Below are positions 10,110-22,579 of a stretch of DNA of 43,188 bases, piece by piece. The stretch comes from Mycobacterium sp. (GTDB lineage Bacteria; Actinomycetota; Actinomycetes; Mycobacteriales; Mycobacteriaceae): assembly GCA_018883075.1 (NCBI GenBank), contig VEQU01000010.1, positions 1 through 43,188 of the forward strand, in the 5' to 3' direction. Made by a program: the position numbers and the translations under genes. The first letter of the stretch is position 1. Each line of letters opens with the position of its first letter. Under the pieces are notes generated by a model. The model did not search any database and had not been told where the DNA came from. It was given only the letters and a program-made list of their open reading frames with translations.

Positions 10110-10940
10110 ATGCAGGGATTCGCAGGCAAGGTGGCGGTGGTGACGGGCGCCGGGTCCGGTATGGGCCAGGAACTCGCGGTTCAGCTCGGTCGCGCCGGGG
10201 CGTCGGTCGCCATCAGCGACGTCGACCTCGACGGTCTCGCGGTCACCGAGCAGCGGCTGAAGTCCATCGGCGCGGCGGTCAAGTCCGACCGTCTCGACGT
10301 TGCCGAGCGGGAGTCGTTCCTGCTCTACGCCGATAAGGTCAAGAACCACTTCGGCAAGGTCAACCAGATCTACAACAATGCCGGCATCGCCTTCAGCGGC
10401 GACGTCGAGATCACCGCCTTCAAGGACATCGAGCGGGTGATGGACGTCGACTACTGGGGTGTGGTCAACGGCACCAAAGCGTTCCTGCCGCATCTGATCG
10501 CCTCCGGCGACGGGCACGTCATCAACACCTCGAGTGTGTTCGGACTGTTTTCGGTTCCCGGCCAGGCGGCCTACAACTCGGCGAAGTTCGCGGTGCGCGG
10601 TTTTACCGAGGCTCTGCGCCAGGAGATGATCCTGGCGGGCCATCCGGTGAAAGTGACCAGCGTTCACCCCGGCGGCATCAAGACCGCGATCGCACGCAAG
10701 GCCACCACCGCCGAGGGACTCAACCAGGCCGAACTGGCCGAGTGGTTCGACACCAAAATGGCCCGCATGCCGGCCGAGCGGGCGGCTGAGATCATTCTCG
10801 ACGGCGTCGTCAAGGGGAAAGCCAAAGTGCTCGTCGGCGCGGATGCCAAGATCATCGACGTGGTCATCCGCGCGACCGGGTCGGGATACCAGCGCATACT
10901 CACCGCACTGGCCGGCCGGTTCATGCCGAAGATGCAGTAG
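10110..10940 (+). CDS. Short-chain dehydrogenase/reductase, Rv1245c-type
   Basis: 276-residue classical SDR, an NAD(P)-dependent alcohol or ketone oxidoreductase. Signatures: cofactor motif TGAGSGMG (12-19), the adenine-side acidic residues in SDVD (36-39), NNAG (89-92), the serine pair at 141-142, and the catalytic YNSAK (Tyr155, Lys159). PGGIKT follows as in family members that act on lipophilic substrates. The ATG at 10110 gives MQGFAGKVAVVTGAG, the expected N-terminus. The gene is convergent with lpqZ, only 10 bases between stops. Substrate is not known. Confidence 0.9.
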   Translation: MQGFAGKVAVVTGAGSGMGQELAVQLGRAGASVAISDVDLDGLAVTEQRLKSIGAAVKSDRLDVAERESFLLYADKVKNHFGKVNQIYNNAGIAFSGDVEITAFKDIERVMDVDYWGVVNGTKAFLPHLIASGDGHVINTSSVFGLFSVPGQAAYNSAKFAVRGFTEALRQEMILAGHPVKVTSVHPGGIKTAIARKATTAEGLNQAELAEWFDTKMARMPAERAAEIILDGVVKGKAKVLVGADAKIIDVVIRATGSGYQRILTALAGRFMPKMQ

Positions 10941-10950
10941 CGTCGCGCCG

Positions 10951-11808
10951 TCAGCGTCCCAGCGGGTTGTCGGTGAGCCACTGCTCTGCAACGACCTGCG
11001 GATCCACACCCGTTTTCACCTGAGCCAGCATCGACGTCAGAGCCGCGGTGTCGAGCACACCGGCGATCTCGTTGACCGCCCGCAACTGCATGGTGTTCAA
11101 CTCGTTGCGCCGAAAGAGGGCAACGACGTTGTCGGCGGGGATCAGGGTCGGCTTGCGATCGGCCAAAAGCACCACGTCATCCGGCACGGTGGTGTCCGCC
11201 GTGGTTGTCCATGCCGCGGTGAGGGCGCCCGCGCGCAGGGCGCCGAAGAGTTCCGCCGCAGCACCGTATTCGGCCACCGGCCGCAGCACGCAATCGCCCA
11301 CCGCAGCCGGGATGGCGGCACCGGTTACAACCCCGACGCGAACATCCGCACAGTTGCGCACCAAGCCGGTGAGATCGTTGCCGCCCCATCCAGCGGCGGT
11401 CGCCTCGGTGACGGCGACAGCAGGCTTGTCCTCGGCGGCAACGGCGTAGTCGGCGGCCGCGATTCCCTCCGGTAGAGCGGCCACCATCGCTCGGTAAACC
11501 CCGGTACCGGAACGCGCCGTCGACTCGGGGTCCAGCCGCCTCAACAGCCGGCCGGTGAATCCCGGTGCAACGCCGGCCTTCCCGGTGTCCAGCGCGGCCA
11601 GCACATCGTCGGTCGCCTCGACCCGCGCCGCCGTCCCGTAGTAACGGAGTCCGGCCGCGTAGATGTGCGCCAGCAGCGTCGTCTCGGTGTCGAGAGTCGC
11701 GCCGATGGCCATCGACGGCCCACTGTCCGGCGAGGTGCAACCGGCGATGAGCGCACCGGCCGAGACGAGCAGTAGCCGGCGGCGGATGCTCACGGCTCGG
11801 ATTCTCAC
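10951..11808 (-). CDS. lpqZ: Lipoprotein LpqZ, glycine-betaine-type ABC substrate-binding fold
   Basis: 285-residue lipoprotein with a basic start ([14 protein letters not shown]) and lipobox LIAGC (Cys24). The remainder resembles OpuAC-type periplasmic binding proteins for quaternary amines (for example VLAALDTGKAGVAPGFTGRLL and DNVVALFRRNELN), but no ABC permease or ATPase gene lies beside it, so it either pairs with a distant transporter or has another role. The GTG at 11808 overlaps the stop of the malic enzyme gene by four bases (GTGA), giving translational coupling; an internal GTG would start at residue 6. The link to lpqZ of M. tuberculosis rests on sequence and its place between the SDR and mdh. 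Confidence 0.85.
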   Translation of the reverse strand: MRIRAVSIRRRLLLVSAGALIAGCTSPDSGPSMAIGATLDTETTLLAHIYAAGLRYYGTAARVEATDDVLAALDTGKAGVAPGFTGRLLRRLDPESTARSGTGVYRAMVAALPEGIAAADYAVAAEDKPAVAVTEATAAGWGGNDLTGLVRNCADVRVGVVTGAAIPAAVGDCVLRPVAEYGAAAELFGALRAGALTAAWTTTADTTVPDDVVLLADRKPTLIPADNVVALFRRNELNTMQLRAVNEIAGVLDTAALTSMLAQVKTGVDPQVVAEQWLTDNPLGR

Positions 11809-12959
11809 ACCTCGGCGGCGGCGGCCACAGCAGCGGCGACCGCAGGAGCGACCCGCGGATCCAACGGGCCCGGCACGATGTAGTCCGGAGCCAGATCGTC
11901 GCCGACGACGGAGAAAATCGCCTCGGCGGCGGCGATCTTCATCTCCTCGGTAATCCGGCGCGCACCGACGTCTAAAGCACCGCGAACCACCCCGGGGAAG
12001 GCCAGCACGTTGTTGATCTGGTTGGGGAAGTCACTGCGGCCGGTGGCGACGATCGCAGCATGGCGTTTGGCGTCGTCCGGGTGGATCTCCGGAGTCGGGT
12101 TGGACAGCGCGAGCACCACGGCGTCCGGCGCCATCGAGGCGACGAGTTCCTCTGGCACCACACCGGCCGACACTCCGAGGAAGACGTCCGCACCGCGCAG
12201 TGCCTCGGCAAGGCCGCCGGTGCGGCCCTCCACGTTGGTCCGGACGGCCAACTCCGCCTTGATCGGATTCAGATCGTCGCGGCCGGTGTGCACGATGCCC
12301 CGGGAGTCCAGGACGGTGATGTCCTTGAGCCCGCTGCTCAGCAGGATGTTGGCGCAGGCCACCCCGGCCGCACCCGCACCGGAGATCACCATCTTCAGTG
12401 ACCCCAGGTCACGTCCGAGCAGGGAGCTTGCACCGAGGATCGCCGAAAGCACCACGATCGCTGTGCCGTGCTGGTCGTCGTGCATGACCGGGCAGTCCAG
12501 GGCGTCGACGACACGGCGCTCGATCTCAAAGCACCTCGGCGCCGAGATGTCCTCGAGGATCACCGCGCCGAACGACGGGCGCAACCGGATCAGCGTCTGC
12601 ACGATCTCGTCGGGATCCTTGGTGTCGAGCACGATCGGAATCGAGTCCAGGTCGGCAAACGCCTTGAGCAGCAGGCTCTTTCCCTCCATCACCGGCAGAG
12701 CGGCGGCCGGGCCGATATCACCGAGTCCGAGCACCGCGCTTCCGTCACTGACGACCGCCACCAGCCGGTGCGCCCAGGTGTAGCGGGCGGCCAGGGTGTG
12801 GTCGGCAGCGATCGCGCGACAGACCTGCGCCACTCCGGGGGTGTAGGCGATCGACAGATCGCGTGCGGTGTCCAGCGGCACCTTCGACTGCACGGCGAGT
12901 TTTCCGCCGATGTGCGCACCGAAGACAACCTCGTCGGAGACGGTGATACCGGGATCCAC
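11805..12959 (-). CDS. NAD(P)-dependent malic enzyme (short, two-domain type)
   Basis: 384-residue enzyme converting malate to pyruvate and CO2. Malic enzyme signatures are the catalytic Tyr39 in AYTPGVA, Lys94 in [12 protein letters not shown], the metal-binding [12 protein letters not shown] (136-147) and DDQHGT (161-166), the dinucleotide motif GAGAAG (194-199) and the late NPTPEI and FPNQINN motifs. Its length fits the small bacterial form without a phosphotransacetylase domain. GGAAGG lies about seven bases before the GTG start. The gene sits 17 bases after mdh and overlaps lpqZ, so mdh, malic enzyme and lpqZ form one operon. M. tuberculosis keeps its malic enzyme (mez) elsewhere, so this is a local difference. 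Confidence 0.92.
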   Translation of the reverse strand: MDPGITVSDEVVFGAHIGGKLAVQSKVPLDTARDLSIAYTPGVAQVCRAIAADHTLAARYTWAHRLVAVVSDGSAVLGLGDIGPAAALPVMEGKSLLLKAFADLDSIPIVLDTKDPDEIVQTLIRLRPSFGAVILEDISAPRCFEIERRVVDALDCPVMHDDQHGTAIVVLSAILGASSLLGRDLGSLKMVISGAGAAGVACANILLSSGLKDITVLDSRGIVHTGRDDLNPIKAELAVRTNVEGRTGGLAEALRGADVFLGVSAGVVPEELVASMAPDAVVLALSNPTPEIHPDDAKRHAAIVATGRSDFPNQINNVLAFPGVVRGALDVGARRITEEMKIAAAEAIFSVVGDDLAPDYIVPGPLDPRVAPAVAAAVAAAAEV

Positions 12960-12976
12960 CCCAAAACCTTCCGACG

Positions 12977-13966
<990 letters not shown>

Positions 13967-13971
13967 GGTGG

Positions 13972-13980
13972 TCCTCCTCT
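13972..13980 (-). promoter_or_regulatory. Strong ribosome-binding site fixing the mdh GTG start
   Basis: On the minus strand AGAGGAGGA lies five bases before the GTG at 13966. It is close to ideal complementarity to the 16S rRNA tail and outweighs the weaker GTG codon, so mdh is expected to be translated at a high rate. Confidence 0.7.
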
Positions 13981-14118
13981 GGGCCGGAAATGTCGGGTTC
14001 TGAAACTAGCGCACCGCCCGTCCAGCCGGGAAATTCCGGCCCGGGGCTTCACCGGCAGATGCTCGGCGCGCCGCGTAGCATGAGCACCGCACACACGCCG
14101 GTCCGCCGAGGAGTGCCC

Positions 14119-15210
14119 ATGCGATTTCGCCCGGTGAGCCCGCTGCCCGAAGTGCTGCGGCCCCTGCAACCCGCGCCCAAACCGGTCCCCGCGCCGCGGC
14201 GTGAGGTTGTCGTGGACTGCGCCGTCTACGCCGACGGACGGCGGGTGGCGGGCAATTACACCCCGGCGGCGGCGCATGCCGAAGTGCGGCAGCTGACAGC
14301 CGCCGGGACGCAGGCCTTCGTGTGGATCGGTCTGCACGAGCCCGACGAGCAGCAGATGCAGTCGGTGGCCGAGGCCTACGGACTGCATCCGCTGGCGGCC
14401 GAGGACGCGGTGCACGCGCATCAGCGACCCAAGATCGAGCGATACGACGACACCCTGTTCCTGGTCCTCAAAACGGTGAACTACGTGCCGCACGAGTCGG
14501 TGGACCTGGCCCACGAGATCGTGGAGACCGGCGAGATCATGGTCTTCGTCGGACCCGATTTCGTCATCACGGTGCGCCACGGCGACCACACCGGTCTGGC
14601 GACGCTGCGCCACCGGCTCGAGCAGGAGCGCACACCGCTGACGCTGGGCCCCTACGGCGTCATGCATGCGATTGCCGACCACATCGTCGACACCTACCGG
14701 TGGGTGACCGAGGCGATGGAGTCCGATATCGACGCGATCGAGGAGGCCACCTTCTCACCGCACACCAAGACCGACATCGAGCCCATCTATCTGCTCAAGC
14801 GCGAGGTGGTGGAGTTGCGGCGCGCTGTGTACCCCTTGACCGACGCCCTTGCCCGGATGGCAACCCAGGACCGCGACCTGCTGTCCAAGGAGATCCTGCG
14901 GCAGATGCGCGACGTCATGGACCACCAGTCGCTGGCCGCCGACCGGATCGCCGCCTATGACGAACTGCTCTCTTCGCTGGTACAGGCCGCCCTCGCCCGG
15001 GTCGGCATGCAGGAGAACCTCGACATGCGCAAGATCTCCGCCTGGGCGGCCATGCTGGCGGTCCCGACGGCCATCGCCGGCATCTACGGGATGAACTTCG
15101 AGCAGATGCCCGAATTGTCCTGGCAATGGGGCTATCCCGCGGTGCTGCTGCTCATGGCCAGCATCTGCGGCTTCCTGTATGTGACGTTCCGCCGCAACAA
15201 CTGGCTCTGA
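14119..15210 (+). CDS. corA: CorA-type magnesium/cobalt channel
   Basis: 363-residue inner-membrane channel for Mg2+ and Co2+. The long cytoplasmic part contains FVWIGLHEPDEQQMQ and AEDAVHAHQRPKIERYDDTLF; the C-terminus has two membrane helices with the pore signature YGMNF (GMN at 324-326) and ends in a basic tail. CGAGGAG lies five bases before the ATG at 14119. An upstream frame start at 13990 would add 43 atypical residues and is not supported. Divergent from mdh. The last residues run into the decayed MFS remnant on the other strand. Confidence 0.95.
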   Translation: MRFRPVSPLPEVLRPLQPAPKPVPAPRREVVVDCAVYADGRRVAGNYTPAAAHAEVRQLTAAGTQAFVWIGLHEPDEQQMQSVAEAYGLHPLAAEDAVHAHQRPKIERYDDTLFLVLKTVNYVPHESVDLAHEIVETGEIMVFVGPDFVITVRHGDHTGLATLRHRLEQERTPLTLGPYGVMHAIADHIVDTYRWVTEAMESDIDAIEEATFSPHTKTDIEPIYLLKREVVELRRAVYPLTDALARMATQDRDLLSKEILRQMRDVMDHQSLAADRIAAYDELLSSLVQAALARVGMQENLDMRKISAWAAMLAVPTAIAGIYGMNFEQMPELSWQWGYPAVLLLMASICGFLYVTFRRNNWL

Positions 15211-15652
15211 GGCGACGCCAACACCATCACCAGGCCAGCGGTGACTATTCCGGCGATGAACACCACCGTGAAGCCGGTCTCCACCGGATGGCCGCCGCTG
15301 AAGGGAGCGAGCACCGCGCCCACCATGGCCGCGGCGGCGAGGTACACCCCCAGGCCGCACCCTTGCTGATCGCGAGCAACTCACCCGAGAGTCCCAGCGC
15401 CAGTCCGGCAGCACCCACCCAGTCGACGTGCGCGGCGGTGCGGTGTTCACGACGCGGCACCGTGACCGCGGCGACGACGAGAACGATGAGCACCAATGCC
15501 GCGTGCACCCAGAAGATGCGGTGGTAGCCGACACCACCCCTCAACAGTGTGCCGGTGGCTACCAGACCGATCGCGCCGCCGAGGCCGAGCATCGCCGAGA
15601 GCACCGCGATTATCCACGTGTCTACAGTCGCCGACCGCATGCTCTTGGCCTG
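15211..15652 (-). pseudogene. Remnant of a DHA2-type MFS transporter, truncated, internally deleted and frameshifted
   Basis: Reading from 15640 leftward gives typical central membrane segments of a DHA2 exporter (LSAMLGLGGAIGLVATGTLL, then YHRIFWVHAALVLIVL and a VDWVGAAGLALGLSGELLAI segment) ending at AAWG. At about 15347 the protein-like sequence switches frame at a run of five G: VYLAAAAMVGAVLAPFSGGH then GFTVVFIAGIVTAGLVMVLA, which resembles the last two membrane helices. The region before the first part and the stretch between the parts are missing. There is no proper start. It fills the 510-base gap between corA and the SUFU gene. Confidence 0.72.
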
Positions 15653-15664
15653 TCCTCCGCCGGG

Positions 15665-15729
15665 TCAGTCCGGGGTGGGAATTCGCTGTCCCCCGATTGG
15701 TGGGCCTGTCCCCCCGTGGCTCAGTCCGG
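15665..15729. repeat. 9-bp direct repeat flanking a 47-bp non-coding segment with internal repeats
   Basis: TCAGTCCGG occurs at 15665-15673 and again at 15721-15729. The 47 bases between contain two copies of CTGTCCCCC (15686-15694 and 15706-15714) with a 20-base period. The right copy overlaps the last codons and stop of the SUFU gene. The arrangement looks like a target duplication around the scar of a lost mobile element, next to a pseudogene, but no transposase or matched terminal inverted repeats remain. Confidence 0.35.
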
Positions 15730-16308
15730 CGACGACGCCGGCCGCAGCGGGTTCACCACGTCAACGCCGTCGTCGGCCCAGGCCGTGCGCATGGCCTCGG
15801 CTCCCTTCAGTCGCACCCACGCCGCCTCGGTCGGCGTGATCGGCACCGCCGCCAGGAACCGCACCGGTTCCCGCGGCGCCTCGAGGGGCAGGTCGGGAAC
15901 ACCCGAGTCGCCGAGCAACACGGCGGTGAACGCCGAGCCCTCCCACAGTGGAGCAGAAAGATCGACGAGAAGATCGTCGGCGAGAACCACACCGTCGACG
16001 GCCGGCGTGGCGGCCACCACCGCGAGACTTCGGGCCAGGCCCGGTGTGGACGCACCGGCGCGCAGGCTCATGATCACCTCGGCGCGCGGACCGCGCACCG
16101 GATCGGCCACCGCTGCGGCCGGATCGGACATCGGGTGACGCGAACAGCCCATCGAGACATAGTGATACGTACCCGCATCGTCGGGACCGAAGCGCAGGAT
16201 ATCCATCCGTTCCACGCCGAGGAACGTGACACTCGCCGACTCCGGTTCGGCGTCGATTCCCAGCGAGCGGAAGTGGTGGCGAAGGTGCCCGGCGAGCGGG
16301 TCGCTCAC
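15721..16308 (-). CDS. SUFU (suppressor of fused)-domain protein in the sug operon
   Basis: 195-residue cytosolic protein with the look of the bacterial suppressor-of-fused domain: an early ERMDILRFGPDD stretch, TYHYVSMGCSRHPM, an EVIMSLRAG strand, and a late hydrophobic VRFLAAVPITPTEAAWVRLKGAEAM segment. In animals the domain binds Gli transcription factors; in bacteria its job is unknown, though it is sometimes linked to polymorphic toxin immunity. The GTG start overlaps the sugC stop by four bases, so it is translated with the trehalose importer. No toxin gene is nearby, which argues against an immunity role here. The SUFU label rests on pattern recognition. Confidence 0.68.
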   Translation of the reverse strand: MSDPLAGHLRHHFRSLGIDAEPESASVTFLGVERMDILRFGPDDAGTYHYVSMGCSRHPMSDPAAAVADPVRGPRAEVIMSLRAGASTPGLARSLAVVAATPAVDGVVLADDLLVDLSAPLWEGSAFTAVLLGDSGVPDLPLEAPREPVRFLAAVPITPTEAAWVRLKGAEAMRTAWADDGVDVVNPLRPASSPD

Positions 16309-17453
16309 GCCGACGGCGAATTGAGGTTCGCCCCGGTCTTCGCGTCGAAGACGATGACGCGGCTGGTGTCCAGGGCGAGATCTACCGGGTGGCCCGTGGC
16401 CGCGGTCGAGTCAGCCGACACCCGTGCGACATGATGATTGTGGCGCACGCCCGAATCGGCGGCGAGTTCCGCCAGGTGCGACGACTCCGCGCCCGCTCCG
16501 GACAGCGAGAAGTAGACGTACTTGTCGGCGCCGAGGGACTCCACCAGGTCTGCGTTGACCCGGAAGGTGAGCGCGCGGGCACGTTCGCCGGCGTCGAGCA
16601 GCGCGGCGTCCTCGAAGTGCTCCGGCCGGACACCGACGATCAACTCGGCGGCGCCGGACACACCGGCCGGTAAGGGCACCTCACCGAACGGCAGCCGCAG
16701 TCCGCCGGCCGTGGGCGTTGCGGGGAAGAAGTTCATCGCCGGCGACCCGATGAATCCGGCGACGAACAGGTTCGCGGGCCGGTTGTACAGCTCGTCGGGG
16801 GTTCCGATCTGCTGCGCTTCACCGGCGCGTAGCACCACAACGCGGTCGCCGAGTGTCATCGCCTCGGTCTGGTCGTGGGTCACGTAGACGGTCGTGGTGC
16901 CGAGCCGGTTCTGCAGACCCGCGATCTCCGCGCGCATCTGCACCCGCAACTTCGCATCGAGGTTGCTCAGCGGTTCGTCCATCAGGAATGCCTTGGGTGA
17001 GCGAACGATGGCCCGGCCCATTGCCACACGCTGACGCTGGCCGCCGGACAGCTGGGACGGCTTGCGATCAAGCAGGGCGGTCAGATCGAGAATCCGCGCC
17101 ACGTCGTTGACCTTGGCGTCGATCTCCGAGCGGCCGAGTTTCGCCAGGGTCAGCGGGAATGCGATGTTCTGCCGGACCGACATGTGCGGATAGAGGGCGT
17201 AGGACTGGAACACCATCGCGACATCGCGATCGCGCGGCGCCTTCTCGTTGACCCGCACCCCCGCGATCCGCAGTTCCCCGGAGGTGATGTCGTCAAGGCC
17301 CGCGATCATGTTCAGGGTGGTCGTCTTCCCGCATCCTGATGGGCCGACCAGGATGACGAATTCGCCGTCGGCGATGGTCATGCTCAGATCGCGTACCGGC
17401 GTTGCGCCATCCGCGTAACGCTTGGTGACGTGGTCGAGGACGATCTCAGCCAT
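16305..17453 (-). CDS. sugC: Trehalose ABC importer, ATP-binding subunit
   Basis: 382-residue ATPase of the LpqY-SugABC importer, which recovers trehalose released during mycolate transfer at the cell envelope. It has Walker A GPSGCGKT (37-44), Q-loop FQSYALYPH, signature LSGGQ (135-139), Walker B LMDEP (157-161) and the H-loop His193 (VTHDQTEA). The C-terminal third is the MalK/UgpC-type regulatory domain (IVGVRPEHFEDA). The open frame extends upstream to 17678, but MAEIVLDHVTKRYADG at 17453 is the family's N-terminus and lies five bases after the sugB stop. Confidence 0.96.
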   Translation of the reverse strand: MAEIVLDHVTKRYADGATPVRDLSMTIADGEFVILVGPSGCGKTTTLNMIAGLDDITSGELRIAGVRVNEKAPRDRDVAMVFQSYALYPHMSVRQNIAFPLTLAKLGRSEIDAKVNDVARILDLTALLDRKPSQLSGGQRQRVAMGRAIVRSPKAFLMDEPLSNLDAKLRVQMRAEIAGLQNRLGTTTVYVTHDQTEAMTLGDRVVVLRAGEAQQIGTPDELYNRPANLFVAGFIGSPAMNFFPATPTAGGLRLPFGEVPLPAGVSGAAELIVGVRPEHFEDAALLDAGERARALTFRVNADLVESLGADKYVYFSLSGAGAESSHLAELAADSGVRHNHHVARVSADSTAATGHPVDLALDTSRVIVFDAKTGANLNSPSA

Positions 17454-17458
17454 GGCCG

Positions 17459-18276
17459 TTACCCCTTCACCGCACCGGACGTGAGTCCGGCGACGATCCG
17501 TCGTTGGAAGATGAGCACGAAGACGATGATCGGGATCGTGATCACCATCGCCCCGGCCGCGATCGAGCCGGTGGGTTCCTCGAACTGCGAACTGCCGGTG
17601 AAGTTCGCGATCGCCACCGGCGCCGTGATAGCCGCCTTGGTGGCGGTCAGCGAGAGCGCCAGTAAAAGGTCGTTCCACGCGAAGATGAACACCAGGATCG
17701 CGGCGGTGACGATGCCGGGCGCGGCCAGTGGCGCGATGACGCGCCGGAACGCCTGCACGGGGGTGGCGCCGTCGATCTTGGCGGCCTTCTCAAGATCCCA
17801 GGGGATCTCGCGGAAGAAGGCCGAGAGCGTGTAGATCGCCAGCGGCAGCGCGAAGGTGATGTACGGGATGATCAGGCCGGCCCAGGTGTCGAAGAGCCCG
17901 ATGCGGCGTTCGATGTTGAACAGCGGTGTCACCAGGGAGATCTGCGGGAACATAGCGATCAGCAGCGCGGCACCGATCAGCACCCGCTTGCCGGTGAACT
18001 CCAGGCGCGCTACGGCGTAGGCCGCCATACCGCCGATCACGACGGCGATCGCCGTGGTGATCAGCCCGATACCGATCGAGTTGATCAGCGCTGAGCTGAA
18101 CACGTCACCGGTGAAGATGCCCTTGTAGTTGTCGAAGGTGATCTGCGACGGGATGAGCTTGCCGTCCTTGACCGCCGAGGTGGGCTTCAGCGACAGGCTG
18201 AGGATCCACAGCACCGGCAACAGGGCGTAGACCACGACTGCGATGTTGATGACTGTCCAGAATCCGGCGCGGCGGG

Positions 18277-18280
<4 letters not shown>
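17459..18280 (-). CDS. sugB: Trehalose ABC importer, permease subunit SugB
   Basis: 273-residue inner-membrane permease of the MalG type with six predicted helices. It carries the cytoplasmic EAA loop that docks on the ATPase ([18 protein letters not shown]) and pairs with SugA to form the channel. The ATG overlaps the sugA stop by four bases (18277-18280). The first helix is [20 protein letters not shown], the last [15 protein letters not shown]. Confidence 0.95.
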
Positions 18281-21132
<2,852 letters not shown>

Positions 21133-21180
21133 GGTTATCGACCTCCTTCGACGATCAGCCTAAGCGGCAGCCTCGTGGGC

Positions 21181-21186
21181 TACGTT
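21181..21186 (+). promoter_or_regulatory. -10 box TACGTT, predicted leaderless start of the DUF4190 gene
   Basis: TACGTT fits TANNNT and is followed by seven bases before the ATG at 21194, with no Shine-Dalgarno. This argues for the ATG rather than the in-frame TTG at 21185, which lies inside the box. Confidence 0.5.
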
Positions 21187-21193
21187 GACAACC

Positions 21194-21577
21194 ATGACAG
21201 CGCGCGGCGACGCACCCTCGGAAACGGGGCCTGACGAGGGCGATCGTTGGGCCGGCGGGGACCGGGGTTCGGTGCCGCCGCCGGAGTCCGGCGCTCCGTA
21301 TCCGGTGGGCTACGGCTATTCCGGCTACCCGGACCGGCAGGCCGGAACCAACCCGTTGGCCATCTTCGCGTTGGCCGTCGCCGTCGCCGGCGTCGTTTCG
21401 GCCGGCCTGGTGGGTGGCGCCGGTGCGGTTCTGGGCATCGTGCTCGGCGCGGTTGCGCTGATCCAGATCAAGCGCAGCCCGCAGGGCGGGCGTGCTCTGG
21501 CGGTGGCCGCCGTCGTGGTGAGCGTCGCCACGCTTCTGGTGAGTCTCGTCCTGCGGGCGATGGCGCTGCACGGCTGA
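21194..21577 (+). CDS. DUF4190-type small membrane protein, Rv1233c-type
   Basis: 127-residue protein with a hydrophilic Pro/Gly/Tyr-rich N-terminal half (PPPESGAPYPVGYGYSGYP) and two membrane helices (LAIFALAVAVAGVVSAGLVG; ALAVAAVVVSVATLLVSLVL) separated by a short loop with IQIKRSPQGGR, the typical DUF4190 arrangement. Function unknown. Convergent with the CitE-like gene, 20 bases between stops. Confidence 0.8.
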   Translation: MTARGDAPSETGPDEGDRWAGGDRGSVPPPESGAPYPVGYGYSGYPDRQAGTNPLAIFALAVAVAGVVSAGLVGGAGAVLGIVLGAVALIQIKRSPQGGRALAVAAVVVSVATLLVSLVLRAMALHG

Positions 21578-21597
21578 AGCCGCTGCACACCTACGGG

Positions 21598-22554
21598 CTA
21601 GGCGGGCGGGACGAAGGCCGGCGCCTGCCGGGTCATCCCTGCCGCGCGGCCCTTGGCGGCGACCACCAGGGCCATCTTGCGGCTGGCCTCGTCGATCATC
21701 TCCTCGCCGAGCATCACCGCGCCGCGCGCGCCGCCCGCCGTCGAGGTGTGCCAGTCATAGGCCTCGAGGATCAACTCGGCGCGGTCGTATTCGCCTTGCG
21801 CTGGCGAGTAGATCTCGTTGCCCGCCTCGATCTGATCCGGGTGCAGCACCCACTTGCCGTCGTATCCCAGCGCCGCCGAGCGTCCCGCGACCCGGCGGAA
21901 GGCGTCGGTGTCGCGCACCTTCAGATAGGGCCCGTCGATGGCGGCGACGCCGTGGGCGCGGGCGGCGACGAGGATCGTCATCAGCGCGTGGTGATAGGCG
22001 TCGCCGACGTCGTAACCCTCCGGCTGCTCCCCCACGACGAGGGTGCGGGTGTTGAGGCTGGCCATCAGGTCCGCCGGGCCCAGCACCAGGGCGGCCACCC
22101 GCGGCGCCGCAGCGATGGCGTTGATGTTGACCAGTCCCTCGGCGTTCTCGATCTGGGCCTCGATGCCGATACGGCCCACCGGCAGGCCACGGCCGATCTC
22201 CAGCTGGGTGAGAAGAAGGTCGAGTGCGTGCACATGCTCCGCGCAGGTGACCTTGGGCAGCACGATCACGTCGAGGTGGGCGCCCGCCGCGGACACCACC
22301 TCGATGACGTCGATATGCGTCCAGGGCGTGGTCCAGTCGTTGACCCGTACACCGCGGAGCTGGCCCGCCCAGCCGGGACCGGCGAGGGCGGCCCCGACCT
22401 GGGTGCGCGCCGTCGCCTTGGCCGGCGGGGCGACGGAGTCCTCGAGGTCCAGGAAGACCTCGTCGGCGGGCAGGCCCTTGGCCTTCTCGATCATCCGGGG
22501 ACTGCTGCCGGGAACCGACAGGCAGGTTCTTCGGGGTCGATACGCGCTATCCAC
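21598..22554 (-). CDS. HpcH/HpaI aldolase / citrate-lyase-beta-like CoA-ester lyase (malyl-CoA lyase type)
   Basis: 318-residue TIM-barrel enzyme expected to cleave or form a CoA ester such as malyl-CoA or citramalyl-CoA. Signatures: FLDLEDSVAP (34-43), the phosphate/CoA-binding RVN (Arg70), the Mg-binding Glu in IEAQIENAEGL (131-141) and Asp162 in GPADLMASL, and the late GKWVLHPDQIEAGNEIY. Length matches bacterial malyl-CoA lyases better than the shorter stand-alone CitE proteins. The frame opens from 22965, but GGTAGGAG seven bases before the GTG at 22554 marks that codon as the start. A competing ATG at 22581 overlaps the start codon of the divergent gene. Exact substrate unknown. Confidence 0.85.
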   Translation of the reverse strand: MDSAYRPRRTCLSVPGSSPRMIEKAKGLPADEVFLDLEDSVAPPAKATARTQVGAALAGPGWAGQLRGVRVNDWTTPWTHIDVIEVVSAAGAHLDVIVLPKVTCAEHVHALDLLLTQLEIGRGLPVGRIGIEAQIENAEGLVNINAIAAAPRVAALVLGPADLMASLNTRTLVVGEQPEGYDVGDAYHHALMTILVAARAHGVAAIDGPYLKVRDTDAFRRVAGRSAALGYDGKWVLHPDQIEAGNEIYSPAQGEYDRAELILEAYDWHTSTAGGARGAVMLGEEMIDEASRKMALVVAAKGRAAGMTRQAPAFVPPA

Positions 22555-22579
22555 CCGCAGACTCCTACCCTTTGTAGTC

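Noticed and set aside
21185..21190. TTGACA resembling a -35 box
   Set aside because: It lies three bases before the ATG of the DUF4190 gene, too close to drive it, and overlaps the better-placed TACGTT -10 box.
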